From assembly GCA_041725875.1 (NCBI GenBank), contig JBGRQB010000050.1, positions 1 to 23,781 of the forward strand: a stretch of DNA of 23,781 nucleotides. Direction: 5' to 3'. Within the stretch, counting starts at the first letter, position 1. Each line of letters starts with the position of its first letter. This document shows positions 1-8,234 of the stretch, piece by piece. Origin of the DNA: JBGRQB01 sp041725875. GTDB taxonomy: Bacteria > Bacteroidota > Ignavibacteria > Ignavibacteriales > Melioribacteraceae. The position numbers and the translations under genes were made by a program. Under the pieces are notes generated by a model, which saw only the letters and a program-made list of their open reading frames with translations, had not been told where the DNA came from and ran no database searches.

Positions 1-1
1 A

Positions 2-310
2 TATACATATAATTATCTGGATACAGAAGATCTTGACGGATCTGACGAACAGCTTGCAGATTCTGTTTCTTCCAGACCCGATAAACTTGCGGAAAATGAT
101 GATATGAAAAAGAATGTTTTATCAGCACTCAATAACTTAAAACCATATCTGCGCGAAGTGGTTATTTTGAAACATTATCAGCAATTCAAATTCAGAGAAA
201 TAGCTGAAATTACAAACACATCAGTTGGAACACTAAAAGCCAGATTTCATAAAGCTGTAAAAGAGCTGAATGAGCATCTGCGAAAAACGGAGTTACAAAA
301 TGTGTCATAA
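2..310 (+). CDS. ECF RNA polymerase sigma factor, C-terminal part (5' truncated by the window)
   Basis: The frame is open from the window edge, so only about the last 102 residues are seen. An acidic linker is followed by sigma region 4: a helix around LKPYLREVVILKHYQQF and then a helix-turn-helix around FREIAEITNTSVGTLKARF. This is the domain that recognises the -35 element in ECF (sigma-70 family group 4) factors. The internal ATG at 104 is not the start, because the frame continues upstream with family-like sequence. The 3' end overlaps the next gene by 11 bp, and that gene is a zinc-finger anti-sigma factor, the usual arrangement for a sigma factor and its inhibitor. The regulon and the signal cannot be read from this fragment. 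Confidence 0.88.
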   Translation, partial: YTYNYLDTEDLDGSDEQLADSVSSRPDKLAENDDMKKNVLSALNNLKPYLREVVILKHYQQFKFREIAEITNTSVGTLKARFHKAVKELNEHLRKTELQNVS

Positions 311-797
311 TAATAAAAACGAAATACTGGATTATTATTATAATCTGGATGAACCAAAAAACAGAGCTAAAGTAAAAAAACATATTGAGACCTGCAGTGA
401 ATGCAAAGAGTATTTGAATGACCTTATTGAAACAGGTAAAACTCTTGATATGATAAAACCGGAAAAACCATTACCGGATACTTTTGAAACTATTTTGAGT
501 TCAATAAATGAAGTTCCGCAAATTGCAAAACCAGCAGCCAGAACAATGGATTCGGTTCCTATATTAAAAATTGCCATTACAATTTTGTTTGTTCTGCTTG
601 GTTTGTATTTCCTGCAAAGCAAAATGGAATTTCTCGATATCTGGAATAGCATTGAAAAATCGTGGCTGGTAAAAACATTTGGAAAATACTCATTTATAAT
701 AGTAGCATTTTTCAGTATGGGATCGCTTGTTACACTTGCCCTTGCACCTATTTTGTTTATGCAGTCTAACAAAGGAAAAAGAATAATAATTAAATAA
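300..797 (+). CDS. Zinc-finger (ZAS/zf-HC2-type) membrane anti-sigma factor
   Basis: This 165-residue protein starts at the ATG at 300, which overlaps the sigma-factor stop and implies translational coupling. An upstream in-frame ATG at 270 would lie deeper in the sigma gene and place extra residues before the typical N-terminus. The first 40 residues carry HIETCSEC, the H-x3-C-x2-C zinc motif of ZAS-type anti-sigma factors. Two hydrophobic segments follow, near residues 90-110 and 130-155, so the protein should sit in the inner membrane with its zinc domain in the cytoplasm. By family knowledge it would hold the sigma factor inactive until a signal arrives. The signal is unknown. Confidence 0.85.
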   Translation: MCHNNKNEILDYYYNLDEPKNRAKVKKHIETCSECKEYLNDLIETGKTLDMIKPEKPLPDTFETILSSINEVPQIAKPAARTMDSVPILKIAITILFVLLGLYFLQSKMEFLDIWNSIEKSWLVKTFGKYSFIIVAFFSMGSLVTLALAPILFMQSNKGKRIIIK

Positions 798-814
798 ATT
801 TTCAGGAGTCTGAA

Positions 815-1906
815 ATGAACGGAAAAAAATTAATTAAAAAAATATGGATACCGGTACTTTCCGCATTTGTAATAGGTGTATTGGGATTATCTTTTTATTC
901 GGTTTATGTTGATTCAACTTACGATGATTACCGGATAAAATCTGAAAACTACATTCAAAAGTTTTCAGAAGAAAATCAGCTTTATCTGGATGAAATAGCA
1001 AAAAAAATCGATTCGTTTGATGTAAGTGAAGAACTTGTAAGTCAGCTTGAATCGGAATATTTCGTTCATCAGCAAATTGAAAGTAAAAATAAAAAATATC
1101 TGTGGCTGGAATCAAAAGATGAAAAATTTGTGTTTGGCGTTCCTGAAGTTGCATTTAATGTGCTGAACAGCGGTTATGATAAATATGAAGATGTTATAAA
1201 AACAGATAACATTTTTACCAGCAGAAATAATTTTTTAACAAAGTTAATTGATAATTATAAAGATATAGATTTTTCCGAATGGTCAACCAATACTTCAAGA
1301 TATGGTTACAGATGGAGAAATTTTATTAACAGCAGATATGATAATCATTCCGGTATAGTTCTTAAAAAAGCGGTTTTTGATAAGAAACAGAAAATTATCG
1401 GTACACTCTATTTGAAAGTCAGCGACCTTGAAAACGATAAATATTATTACAGCAAAAGAGAATATGGCAATAGTACTTTTTACGATGATATTCTGCCGAT
1501 ATTTATCATTTTTACAGTTTTATCAAGTTTGTTTATCTGGTTTTTAATGCCGACCTGGGTATATATAGATGCACAACAAAGAGGAGTTCAAAATCCTTTA
1601 ACATGGGCAATTTTAACTTTAATTTCTTTGGTTTTCGGACTGGTAATTTATTTAATTACAAGACCTTCAACAATTAAAACATTAAACTGCCCGCATTGCG
1701 AAAATGAATTAAACGGCACACGTGCTTTTTGTCCGCACTGTGGTTACGATTTAACCAGTACTTTCTGTCAGCAATGTGAATATCCTGTAAAACCGGGCTG
1801 GAAATTTTGTCCGAGCTGCAGAACCGAAATAAAATCAAATGTACAAAGATTGCCTGAAACAAAAGAATTTCCTGTAGAAGATATAGAGCCGGAAAATACT
1901 AATTAA
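815..1906 (+). CDS. Membrane protein with extracytoplasmic domain and C-terminal double zinc ribbon
   Basis: This 363-residue protein begins 17 bp after the anti-sigma gene, with AGGAG about 8 nt before the ATG. A membrane helix at residues 11-31 is followed by some 190 polar residues that should be outside the cytoplasm. Two further hydrophobic segments lie near 226-246 and 262-282. The C-terminus has four CxxC knuckles (CPHC, CPHC, CQQC, CPSC), which form two zinc ribbons on the cytoplasmic side. The layout of outer domain, membrane and zinc ribbons suggests a sensor or scaffold that works with the sigma/anti-sigma pair. That role is inferred from position and topology; I do not recognise a named family for the outer domain. 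Confidence 0.75.
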   Translation: MNGKKLIKKIWIPVLSAFVIGVLGLSFYSVYVDSTYDDYRIKSENYIQKFSEENQLYLDEIAKKIDSFDVSEELVSQLESEYFVHQQIESKNKKYLWLESKDEKFVFGVPEVAFNVLNSGYDKYEDVIKTDNIFTSRNNFLTKLIDNYKDIDFSEWSTNTSRYGYRWRNFINSRYDNHSGIVLKKAVFDKKQKIIGTLYLKVSDLENDKYYYSKREYGNSTFYDDILPIFIIFTVLSSLFIWFLMPTWVYIDAQQRGVQNPLTWAILTLISLVFGLVIYLITRPSTIKTLNCPHCENELNGTRAFCPHCGYDLTSTFCQQCEYPVKPGWKFCPSCRTEIKSNVQRLPETKEFPVEDIEPENTN

Positions 1907-1941
1907 AATAAAATCAACACCGGCTTATATCAAAATTATTT

Positions 1942-1972
1942 GCTGCTTTGGAAAACCGGGGCAGCATTTTTT
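1942..1972 (+). terminator. Rho-independent terminator of the sigma operon
   Basis: A 10-bp stem (1942-1951 with 1956-1965, three U-G pairs) has an AAAA loop and is followed by six T residues at 1967-1972. It lies 36 bp after the stop of the zinc-ribbon gene. Confidence 0.8.
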
Positions 1973-1979
1973 ATATTTG
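1972..1979 (+). promoter_or_regulatory. Putative -7 box (TATATTTG) for cbiZ
   Basis: TATATTTG matches the TAnnTTTG -7 consensus of Bacteroidota-type housekeeping promoters. A TTTG at 1947-1950 could be the upstream box, with a slightly long spacer of 21. The box overlaps the T-run of the preceding terminator and lies 25 bp before the cbiZ ATG. Confidence 0.55.
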
Positions 1980-2004
1980 CAGGGAAAATTAAAATTAAGA
2001 AAGT

Positions 2005-2679
2005 ATGACAGAATCAAAATATTATAAAATCAGAAAAGATAAATCTTTTGTAGCAATTGAATTTACAGAAGAGCAGAAATGTTTAAGCTCTGCAATTTTT
2101 AATGGAGGAAGTAAAAAAATTGCTTCTGCACTTATATTAAAAGTTGAAGAAAATTTTAAAGGTGAAAAAACAGAGTTTGAAAATCCAGAGATCACAGTTA
2201 AAAAATTTGGTGATAAGATTGGAATAAAAGATGAATTTGCAGGAATGATGACTTCTGCATCTATGAATTCTTTTCGCGAAGTAAAATTAGAAAAAGAAGA
2301 TGTTGTTGTATCTGCAATGTTAACTGCAGGCTTTTCAAATGCAAAACGCGCCGGTGAAAAAGCAGAATGGCAATCGTTTGAGCAGAAAGTATATAAATCA
2401 GGGACGATAAATATAATTCTCTACACAAATCTTAATTTATCAAATGCTGCATTAACTGAAGCAATTATGATAATAACAGAAGCAAAAACCGCAGCTCTTC
2501 AGGATTTAAATGTAAGAACACCAGATAACAATATTGCAACCGGAACCGGAACAGATTCTGTGGCAGTTGTTTGCAACACAAAAGGAATTGAAAATCACTT
2601 TTGCGGAAAACATACACTTCTTGGTGAAATGATTGGAAAAGCAGTTTATCAGGCATTAATAAGTTCTCAAGATTTTTAG
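2005..2679 (+). CDS. cbiZ: Adenosylcobinamide amidohydrolase CbiZ
   Basis: CbiZ hydrolyses the amide bond of adenosylcobinamide to give adenosylcobyric acid, which lets a cell reuse or remodel scavenged cobamides. The 224-residue protein shows the family's conserved blocks in order: MMTSASMNSFREV near residue 80, VVVSAMLTAGFSNAKRAGE near 100-118, INIILYTNLNLSNAALTEAI in the middle, EAKTAALQDLNV, and the ATGTGTDSVAVV stretch, ending in HTLLGEMIGKAVYQAL. It follows a terminator and a -7 box, so it is probably the first gene of its transcript. No other cobamide genes are present in the window. A GrpB-family gene follows after 11 bp and may be cotranscribed without sharing a function. Recognition is by conserved family sequence. 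Confidence 0.88.
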   Translation: MTESKYYKIRKDKSFVAIEFTEEQKCLSSAIFNGGSKKIASALILKVEENFKGEKTEFENPEITVKKFGDKIGIKDEFAGMMTSASMNSFREVKLEKEDVVVSAMLTAGFSNAKRAGEKAEWQSFEQKVYKSGTINIILYTNLNLSNAALTEAIMIITEAKTAALQDLNVRTPDNNIATGTGTDSVAVVCNTKGIENHFCGKHTLLGEMIGKAVYQALISSQDF

Positions 2680-2690
2680 GAAAACAGATA

Positions 2691-3251
2691 ATGAAAAAGA
2701 ATCTTGGGAAATTATCAAATAAGGAACTAGGGCAATTATTTCCTGTTATTATTGAAGAATATAATCCCGCCTGGAGTGATATATTTACAGAAGAAAAAAA
2801 TAAAATTGCTGATGCCTTTGATAAAAAGCAGATAATCAGAATAGAACATATAGGGAGCACAGCAGTTAAAAACCTCTCGGCAAAACCAACAATAGATATT
2901 TTGTTTGAAATAAATGAATTTGAAGAGAGAGAAAGTTTTATTGACCAGTTTCAAAAACTTGGGTACAGATTTATTTCTCGTCCGGAAAACCCTGCTCCCG
3001 GTATGATGTTTGTAAAAGGCTATACCGACGAAGGTTTTAAGGGGCAGGCATTTCATATTCATGTAAGATATGAAGGTAATTGGAATGAAATACATTTTAG
3101 GGATTATTTAAGAGCACATCCCGAAGTTGCTGCTGAATATGAAAAGTTAAAACTAAAAATGGCAGAAAGATTCAGAAATGACAGAGAAGCATATACTGAA
3201 TCTAAAACAGATTTTATTACCAAAATAAATAAACTGGCAAGAACAGAGTAA
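2691..3251 (+). CDS. GrpB family protein (UPF0157, nucleotidyltransferase-like)
   Basis: This 186-residue protein begins with EYNPAWSDIFTEEK near residue 23 and carries IRIEHIGSTAVKNLSAKPTIDI near residues 50-70. These are the signature blocks of the GrpB/UPF0157 family, which has a nucleotidyltransferase-like fold in which the G-S and D-I segment forms the active-site region. A second block near residue 120 (HIHVRYEGN) also fits. GrpB domains are sometimes fused to CoaE, but this one stands alone. The start ATG has TAGGA about 10 nt upstream and is 11 bp from cbiZ, so the two are probably cotranscribed. The cellular substrate of the family is not established as far as I know. Confidence 0.85.
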   Translation: MKKNLGKLSNKELGQLFPVIIEEYNPAWSDIFTEEKNKIADAFDKKQIIRIEHIGSTAVKNLSAKPTIDILFEINEFEERESFIDQFQKLGYRFISRPENPAPGMMFVKGYTDEGFKGQAFHIHVRYEGNWNEIHFRDYLRAHPEVAAEYEKLKLKMAERFRNDREAYTESKTDFITKINKLARTE

Positions 3252-3258
3252 TAATCTG

Positions 3259-3266
3259 TATATTTG
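3259..3266 (+). promoter_or_regulatory. Possible -7 box (TATATTTG) before the LtaS-like gene
   Basis: TATATTTG fits TAnnTTTG and lies in the 43-bp gap before the next ATG. No clear TTTG box is seen at the expected upstream distance, so this is weak. Confidence 0.3.
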
Positions 3267-3294
3267 TGTTTTATTATTTACAGACTATTGCCAG

Positions 3295-5232
3295 ATGAAT
3301 TTTCCCAGACAAATTAAATATATTTTAAAAGTTTTTCTCACAGGATTACTATTTTTTACTTCATTCCGTTTTTTGCTTGTCATTACCGAATATGAAAGAT
3401 TAAACACTATAGATTCAGGAAATACTGTTTCCCTTTTATTTCAGGCATTTGTGATGGGAATCAGGTTTGACACAACAATTTCAAGTTATATACTGGCACT
3501 TCCTCTTATTTTTTTACTTGTCGGATTATACTTTAAAAACTTCAGCAAAGCATTAATTAAAGGGATTTATTTTTATATCGGCATATTTTATTCACTGGCG
3601 TTTTTTATCTGTGCAGCAGATATTCCCTATTTTAATCAGTTTTTTTCCCGACTCACAATTTCTGCTCTTACCTGGATGGATCATCCTGAATTTGTTTTTC
3701 AGATGGTGATACAGGAAGTAAAATATTGGTGGATACTTATACCATTTGCTCTGACAGTATGGCTTTTCTGGAAGATGTTAAAATCTTACACAAATGAGTT
3801 TACAGATAACACCACGCAAAAATTATCTTTAACTAAAAACATTATAATTACACTTCTTACAGTTGCTGTTACGTTTCTCGGAATAAGAGGAAGAATAGAC
3901 GAAAAATCTCCTATCTTAGTTGGTACCGCATATTTCAGCAATAATGCGTTTATTAATCAAATAGGATTAAATCCGAACTTTACATTTTTAAACAGCTATT
4001 TCGATTCAATAAATCCAAATAATAAAAATGTAAACTTTATGGAAAATGAATCTGCAATAAATTTTGTCAGAACCGAATTAAATATTACAGATTCATTAAC
4101 TTCCCCTGTTGCAAGAAAAATACCGGGACGAGAAAGCTATAAAAAGCATAATGTTGTGTTAGTAATAATGGAAAGTATGAGTTTTGCTAAAATGAATTAT
4201 TTTAACAAAACAAAAAATCTTACTCCGTTTCTCGATTCACTTTCACAAAATTCATATTTTTTTGAAAATGTTTTTACAGCCGGCACACACACTTACAACG
4301 GAGTTTTTTCATCCCTTTTTTCATTCCCTGCTGTGTTAAAAAAACATCCTATGCGACAAGTAGAAATCCAAAAGTATAACGGATTTGCAGAAACATTGAA
4401 GCAGCACGATTATTCTACAATTTACTTTACAACTCACGATGATCAGTTTGATAATGTGGGTGGCTTTTTGAAATCTAACAGTTTTGATAAAATTGTATCA
4501 AAAGAAGATTATCCTTCAGATGAAATATTAAGCACACTGGGCGTTCCAGATGATTATATGTTTCGCTTTTCAATGGATTACTTAAATAAATTAAATGAAA
4601 AAGAGAAACCGTTTTTTGCAGCGTTTATGACGGCAAGTGATCACGGTCCATACATTGTTCCGGAATATTTCAAACCAAAAACAGAACATATAAAAGATCA
4701 GATAGTTGAATATGCTGACTGGTCATTAAGCAGATTAATTGAATTGAGCAAAAACCAAAAATGGTTTGATAATACAATTTTTGTTTTTATAGCAGACCAC
4801 GGCGGAGCTATAAATGTGAAATATGATATTCCGTTAAACTATTTTAGAACGCCGCTTGTTTTTTATGCACCGAATATTTTAAAAGAACCAAAGATATTTT
4901 CTAAGCTTGGCGGACAAATAGATGTTTTCCCGACAACGATGGGAATTATCGGAGCGCCATATATTAATAACACTTTGGGAATTGATCTTGTAAAAGAGAA
5001 ACGTAGTGCAATATTTTTTAATCAGGATGAAAAGTATGCTGCGGTAAATGGAAAATATTTAATGGTTGCGGGAATTAAAGGAAAAGAAGGATTATACAAC
5101 TACACAAATGGGGATACAAAAAATATTATAAAAAATTATCCTGAAATTTATGATAGTCTGAAACATTATGCCGAAGCTATGTATCAGACTACCCAATATT
5201 TAAATCAGAAAAAAGCGACGTTTATCAAATAA
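3295..5232 (+). CDS. LtaS-family phosphoglycerol transferase / sulfatase-fold membrane enzyme
   Basis: The first ~200 of 645 residues contain about five membrane helices, for example around residues 10-30, 62-77, 86-108, 140-160 and 180-198. The rest is an extracytoplasmic alkaline-phosphatase/sulfatase-fold domain. Metal and catalytic positions of LtaS-type enzymes are visible: Glu in VIMESMS (~292), the Thr nucleophile region TAGTHTYNG (~328-333), His in TASDHGPY (~449) and Asp-His in IADHGG (~500-502). These enzymes move phosphoglycerol or related groups from phospholipid onto an acceptor. In a diderm lineage the acceptor is more likely an envelope glycan than lipoteichoic acid; that is inference. 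No good ribosome site precedes the ATG. The stop codon abuts the stop of the convergent gene with no space between. Confidence 0.85.
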   Translation: MNFPRQIKYILKVFLTGLLFFTSFRFLLVITEYERLNTIDSGNTVSLLFQAFVMGIRFDTTISSYILALPLIFLLVGLYFKNFSKALIKGIYFYIGIFYSLAFFICAADIPYFNQFFSRLTISALTWMDHPEFVFQMVIQEVKYWWILIPFALTVWLFWKMLKSYTNEFTDNTTQKLSLTKNIIITLLTVAVTFLGIRGRIDEKSPILVGTAYFSNNAFINQIGLNPNFTFLNSYFDSINPNNKNVNFMENESAINFVRTELNITDSLTSPVARKIPGRESYKKHNVVLVIMESMSFAKMNYFNKTKNLTPFLDSLSQNSYFFENVFTAGTHTYNGVFSSLFSFPAVLKKHPMRQVEIQKYNGFAETLKQHDYSTIYFTTHDDQFDNVGGFLKSNSFDKIVSKEDYPSDEILSTLGVPDDYMFRFSMDYLNKLNEKEKPFFAAFMTASDHGPYIVPEYFKPKTEHIKDQIVEYADWSLSRLIELSKNQKWFDNTIFVFIADHGGAINVKYDIPLNYFRTPLVFYAPNILKEPKIFSKLGGQIDVFPTTMGIIGAPYINNTLGIDLVKEKRSAIFFNQDEKYAAVNGKYLMVAGIKGKEGLYNYTNGDTKNIIKNYPEIYDSLKHYAEAMYQTTQYLNQKKATFIK

Positions 5233-5757
5233 TTATTTAAAGATAACTTTTGCTGAGTTATCTAATTTATATTTGATGTGATGACCTTTTATCCATTCAC
5301 CTTTTTGAAGATATTGTGATTTTACTTCAAAAGAGTTTTTATCAATAAATTTGGAAACAGATTTTACAAGTGTAATGCCGTCTTCACTTCCGGTAACGTT
5401 TTCCATCCCGATAAATTCATCGTTTTTAAATTCAAAAGTTCCGGAAGTCTGAAATCCCGCAGTTGTAAAATAGTGAAAGCTTACGGCTTTTTTTGCTTTG
5501 TCATAATATAAAACAGTTTCACCGCCGTACATTCCCTTATTTAAAGAATGTAATATTCTGATTGCATTTCCGTTTAAAATTCTTTCCCACTTGGAAACGT
5601 CACGCATCTCTTTACCAGAAGGATCTGTAAATTCACCTACCCAGGTTTTACCCACAAAAGGAGCAAATGGTTTTAGAGGTTCAGATATTTCTTTTTGCTG
5701 TGCTGTACAAATTGAAATTGTAAAAATTAAAACTGTAAGAAGAAAAATTTTTTTCAT
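5233..5757 (-). CDS. Small secreted beta-rich protein (DUF1579/lipocalin-like)
   Basis: This 174-residue protein has a signal peptide (MKKIFLLTVLIFTISICTA, cleavage expected before QQ) and a body rich in short beta strands, including FVGKTWVGEF near residue 34, ILHSLNKGMYGGETVLYYD in the middle and SQYLQKGEWIKGHHIKYKL near the end. Such proteins resemble the DUF1579/lipocalin-like beta-barrels, but I cannot place it with certainty and no catalytic motif is seen. The start is supported by AAAGGA about 8 nt upstream. It is the last gene of the minus-strand run, 17 bp after the radical SAM gene. It ends tail to tail with the LtaS-like gene with no intervening base, so no dedicated terminator fits between them. 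Confidence 0.7.
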   Translation of the reverse strand: MKKIFLLTVLIFTISICTAQQKEISEPLKPFAPFVGKTWVGEFTDPSGKEMRDVSKWERILNGNAIRILHSLNKGMYGGETVLYYDKAKKAVSFHYFTTAGFQTSGTFEFKNDEFIGMENVTGSEDGITLVKSVSKFIDKNSFEVKSQYLQKGEWIKGHHIKYKLDNSAKVIFK

Positions 5758-5774
5758 AACAAATTCCTTTCTAA

Positions 5775-6803
5775 TTAAAATCTTCCTGAAATTTTTGTTT
5801 TGCAGTTAAAGCATTCACCATTTTCAACAAGATTAAAAGCAACCGAATGCCAGTCGCGCTTTATTAATTTTTGTGAACATTTCGGACAAAAAGTTGTTTG
5901 AGTTTCTTCTGAATGAACATTGCCTGTGTAAACATACCTCATTCCGTTTTTCAGTGCAATATTACGTGCGGTAATTAAAGTTGAAACAGAAGTACGAGGT
6001 TTATCTTTGAGTTTAAAATCAGGATGAAATGCAGTAAAATGAATTGGTACGTCAGGACCAAGATTTTCAACTATCCAGCTGCACATTTCATTTAATTCTT
6101 TTTCCGAATCGTTTAAGTCGGGGATAAGCAAAGTTGTTAGTTCCATCCAAACATTTGTTTCTTGTTTGATCCACAGAATTGTGTCGAGTATTTTTTCAAT
6201 TTCCACTGAGCAGAATTTTTTGTAAAACTCTGCGGAAAAAGCTTTTAAGTCGATATTTGCGGCATCAATATATTTGTAAACTTCTTTGCGCGGTTCCGGA
6301 TTTATATAACCGGCACTTACCATAACGGTTTTGATATTCTCTTCTTTTGCCAGTCGCGAAACATCAATAACAAACTCACCGAAAATATCAGGATCGTTGT
6401 AAGTAAAAGCAATTGCGGGAATGTTTCTCTTTTTGGTAAATAAAACTATATCTTCTGCAGAAATATAATCTTCATCGCGAGATTGTTTTGTTGATTTGGA
6501 AATATTCCAGTTTTGACAAAATTTACAGCCGAGGTTGCAGCCGAGAGTTCCAAAACTTAAAATTTCTGTCCCGGGATAAAAATGATTTAAAGGTTTTTTT
6601 TCTATCGGATCAACACCAAAACCAGTTGGATACCCATATCCGGCTGAATAGAGTTTTCCGTCAATATTCTGGCGGATAAAGCAAAATCCGTGTTGACCCT
6701 TTTTTATTATACAGTTTCTCGGACACAACTCGCATTTTACTTTTTTATCCCCTTCCGGAGTCCACCATTTTGCAGGATGATATTTTATCCCGGAAACAGG
6801 CAT
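5775..6803 (-). CDS. amrS: AmmeMemoRadiSam system radical SAM enzyme
   Basis: This 342-residue protein carries the radical SAM cluster motif C89-x3-C93-x2-C96 inside GTLGCNLGCKFCQNWN. Upstream is the family's Cys-rich N-terminal region (C24, C27, C31, C41), and the C-terminus has a zinc-ribbon-like region with two CxxC knuckles (CPKC and CFNC). This architecture is that of the PflA-like enzymes named for their usual neighbours AMMECR1 and MEMO1. Neither partner is in the window, and the natural substrate of the family is not settled to my knowledge. Its ATG directly follows the pyruvate kinase TAA (the two codons are adjacent), which points to translational coupling with pyk. Confidence 0.9.
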   Translation of the reverse strand: MPVSGIKYHPAKWWTPEGDKKVKCELCPRNCIIKKGQHGFCFIRQNIDGKLYSAGYGYPTGFGVDPIEKKPLNHFYPGTEILSFGTLGCNLGCKFCQNWNISKSTKQSRDEDYISAEDIVLFTKKRNIPAIAFTYNDPDIFGEFVIDVSRLAKEENIKTVMVSAGYINPEPRKEVYKYIDAANIDLKAFSAEFYKKFCSVEIEKILDTILWIKQETNVWMELTTLLIPDLNDSEKELNEMCSWIVENLGPDVPIHFTAFHPDFKLKDKPRTSVSTLITARNIALKNGMRYVYTGNVHSEETQTTFCPKCSQKLIKRDWHSVAFNLVENGECFNCKTKISGRF

Positions 6804-8228
6804 TTATACTACAATAAATCTCAAATTAGTTTCTTTCATCTCTTTTGTGTAAGGACGACCCATAGTTACAAGAACTATATCACCATCCTTTGCAATATTC
6901 TTTTCTTTAAGATAATTAATTGCAGTCTGAATAGCATCATCTTCTTTACCCATATAATCATAAAATATAGATTTTACTCCCCAGTGGATATTGATACTGT
7001 TCATTACTTCAAACTTACTTGAAATTGCCAATACCGGAACTTTAGGTCGGAATTTTGAAATTACTCTTGCTCTGTTGCCAAATTCGGTAAGAGCAATAAT
7101 TGAAACCACATTAACCTGATCAGACATTTTTGCAATTCCCTTACCAAGAGCATCAAGAATATTGTCGTTAAGAGATTGCGGGGTTTCATACTTTATTCTT
7201 TTTTTCATATGAATGTTTGCTTCTGCGCGTTCCAGAATATCATTCATAATATTAACTGTTTCAGAGGTATATTTTCCTACAGATGTTTCGGCGCTTAACA
7301 TCACCACGTCGGTTCCGTCGAGAACAGCATTTGCAACATCTGAAGCTTCTGCTCTTGTAGGAACCGGATTGTTTATCATCGATTCGAGCATCTGAGTTGC
7401 TGTTATCACAAGTTTACCAACTTCGTTACATCTGCGGATAATATTTTTTTGAATTATAGGCACAGCCTGCGGATTAAGTTCAACTCCAAGATCTCCGCGG
7501 GCAACCATAATTCCGTCAGAATGAGCAAGAATTTTTTCGAAATTTAAAACAGCTTCTTCTTTTTCTATTTTTGCAATAATCGGAATATCATAACCTTTTG
7601 ATTTTATCCATTTACGCAGTTCAATTATGTCATTTGAATCTCTTACAAAAGAGAGTGCTACATAATCTATATCGTGTTTAAGGGCAAACTCCAGATCCGC
7701 AAGATCTTTTTCTGTAACCGAAGGTGTGCTTAATCGCATTCCGGGCAGATTCATTCCTTTTCGCGGTTTAAGTGTTCCTCCTTCTTCAATTTTACAGATA
7801 ACAGAATTCTCTCTTTTTTCCTGAACTCTCAAATGGAGAAGTCCGTCATCAATTAAAACTCTGTCACCAACATTTGCATCTTCCGGTAATGGTTTATAAG
7901 AAGTGGAAATTAAATCTTTGGTCCCCAAAACTTTTTCAGTAGTTATTTCAATTGTTTCTCCCGAAACAAGTTCAATTTCTTTTTCAGCAAGTTCACCAAC
8001 GCGTATTTTGGGACCTTGCAGATCTTGTAAAACAGTTATGGGCAGTTTTTTTTCCTTACGAACCTTATCGATAGTTTTAAAAACGCCTTCATAATATGAG
8101 TGGTCGTTGTGCGAAAAATTTAATCGTACGGCATCCACTCCCTGATCGATAATTGCGCCAAGGGATTCTACTGATTCTGTAGCCGGACCAAGGGTTGCGA
8201 GAATTTTTGTTTTAGCGTGTTTTTTCAT
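6804..8228 (-). CDS. pyk: Pyruvate kinase
   Basis: Pyruvate kinase makes ATP and pyruvate from ADP and phosphoenolpyruvate, the last step of glycolysis. At 474 residues the length is normal. The N-terminus KTKILATLGPATES with VDAVRLNFSH is the start of the barrel. IIAKIEKEEAVLNF holds the catalytic Lys and the metal-binding Glu, GIMVARGDLGVEL is the conserved barrel loop, and ITATQMLESMI with PTRAEASDVANAVLDGTD is the family signature. A typical C-terminal domain follows (TEFGNRARVISKFRP). It sits 6 bp after the Lon-like gene, with AAGGA in the upstream gene's end, and abuts amrS downstream. Confidence 0.97.
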   Translation of the reverse strand: MKKHAKTKILATLGPATESVESLGAIIDQGVDAVRLNFSHNDHSYYEGVFKTIDKVRKEKKLPITVLQDLQGPKIRVGELAEKEIELVSGETIEITTEKVLGTKDLISTSYKPLPEDANVGDRVLIDDGLLHLRVQEKRENSVICKIEEGGTLKPRKGMNLPGMRLSTPSVTEKDLADLEFALKHDIDYVALSFVRDSNDIIELRKWIKSKGYDIPIIAKIEKEEAVLNFEKILAHSDGIMVARGDLGVELNPQAVPIIQKNIIRRCNEVGKLVITATQMLESMINNPVPTRAEASDVANAVLDGTDVVMLSAETSVGKYTSETVNIMNDILERAEANIHMKKRIKYETPQSLNDNILDALGKGIAKMSDQVNVVSIIALTEFGNRARVISKFRPKVPVLAISSKFEVMNSINIHWGVKSIFYDYMGKEDDAIQTAINYLKEKNIAKDGDIVLVTMGRPYTKEMKETNLRFIVV

Positions 8229-8234
8229 AAAAAA

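Noticed and set aside
2736..3095. Long open frames on the strand opposite real genes (for example here and at 338-772, 834-1154, 16918-17349)
   Set aside because: They are antisense shadows of well-recognised genes, with Phe/Cys-rich low-complexity translations and no ribosome sites.
6690..7022. 110-residue + strand frame over amrS/pyk
   Set aside because: It spans the junction of two confident minus-strand genes and has no family-like sequence.
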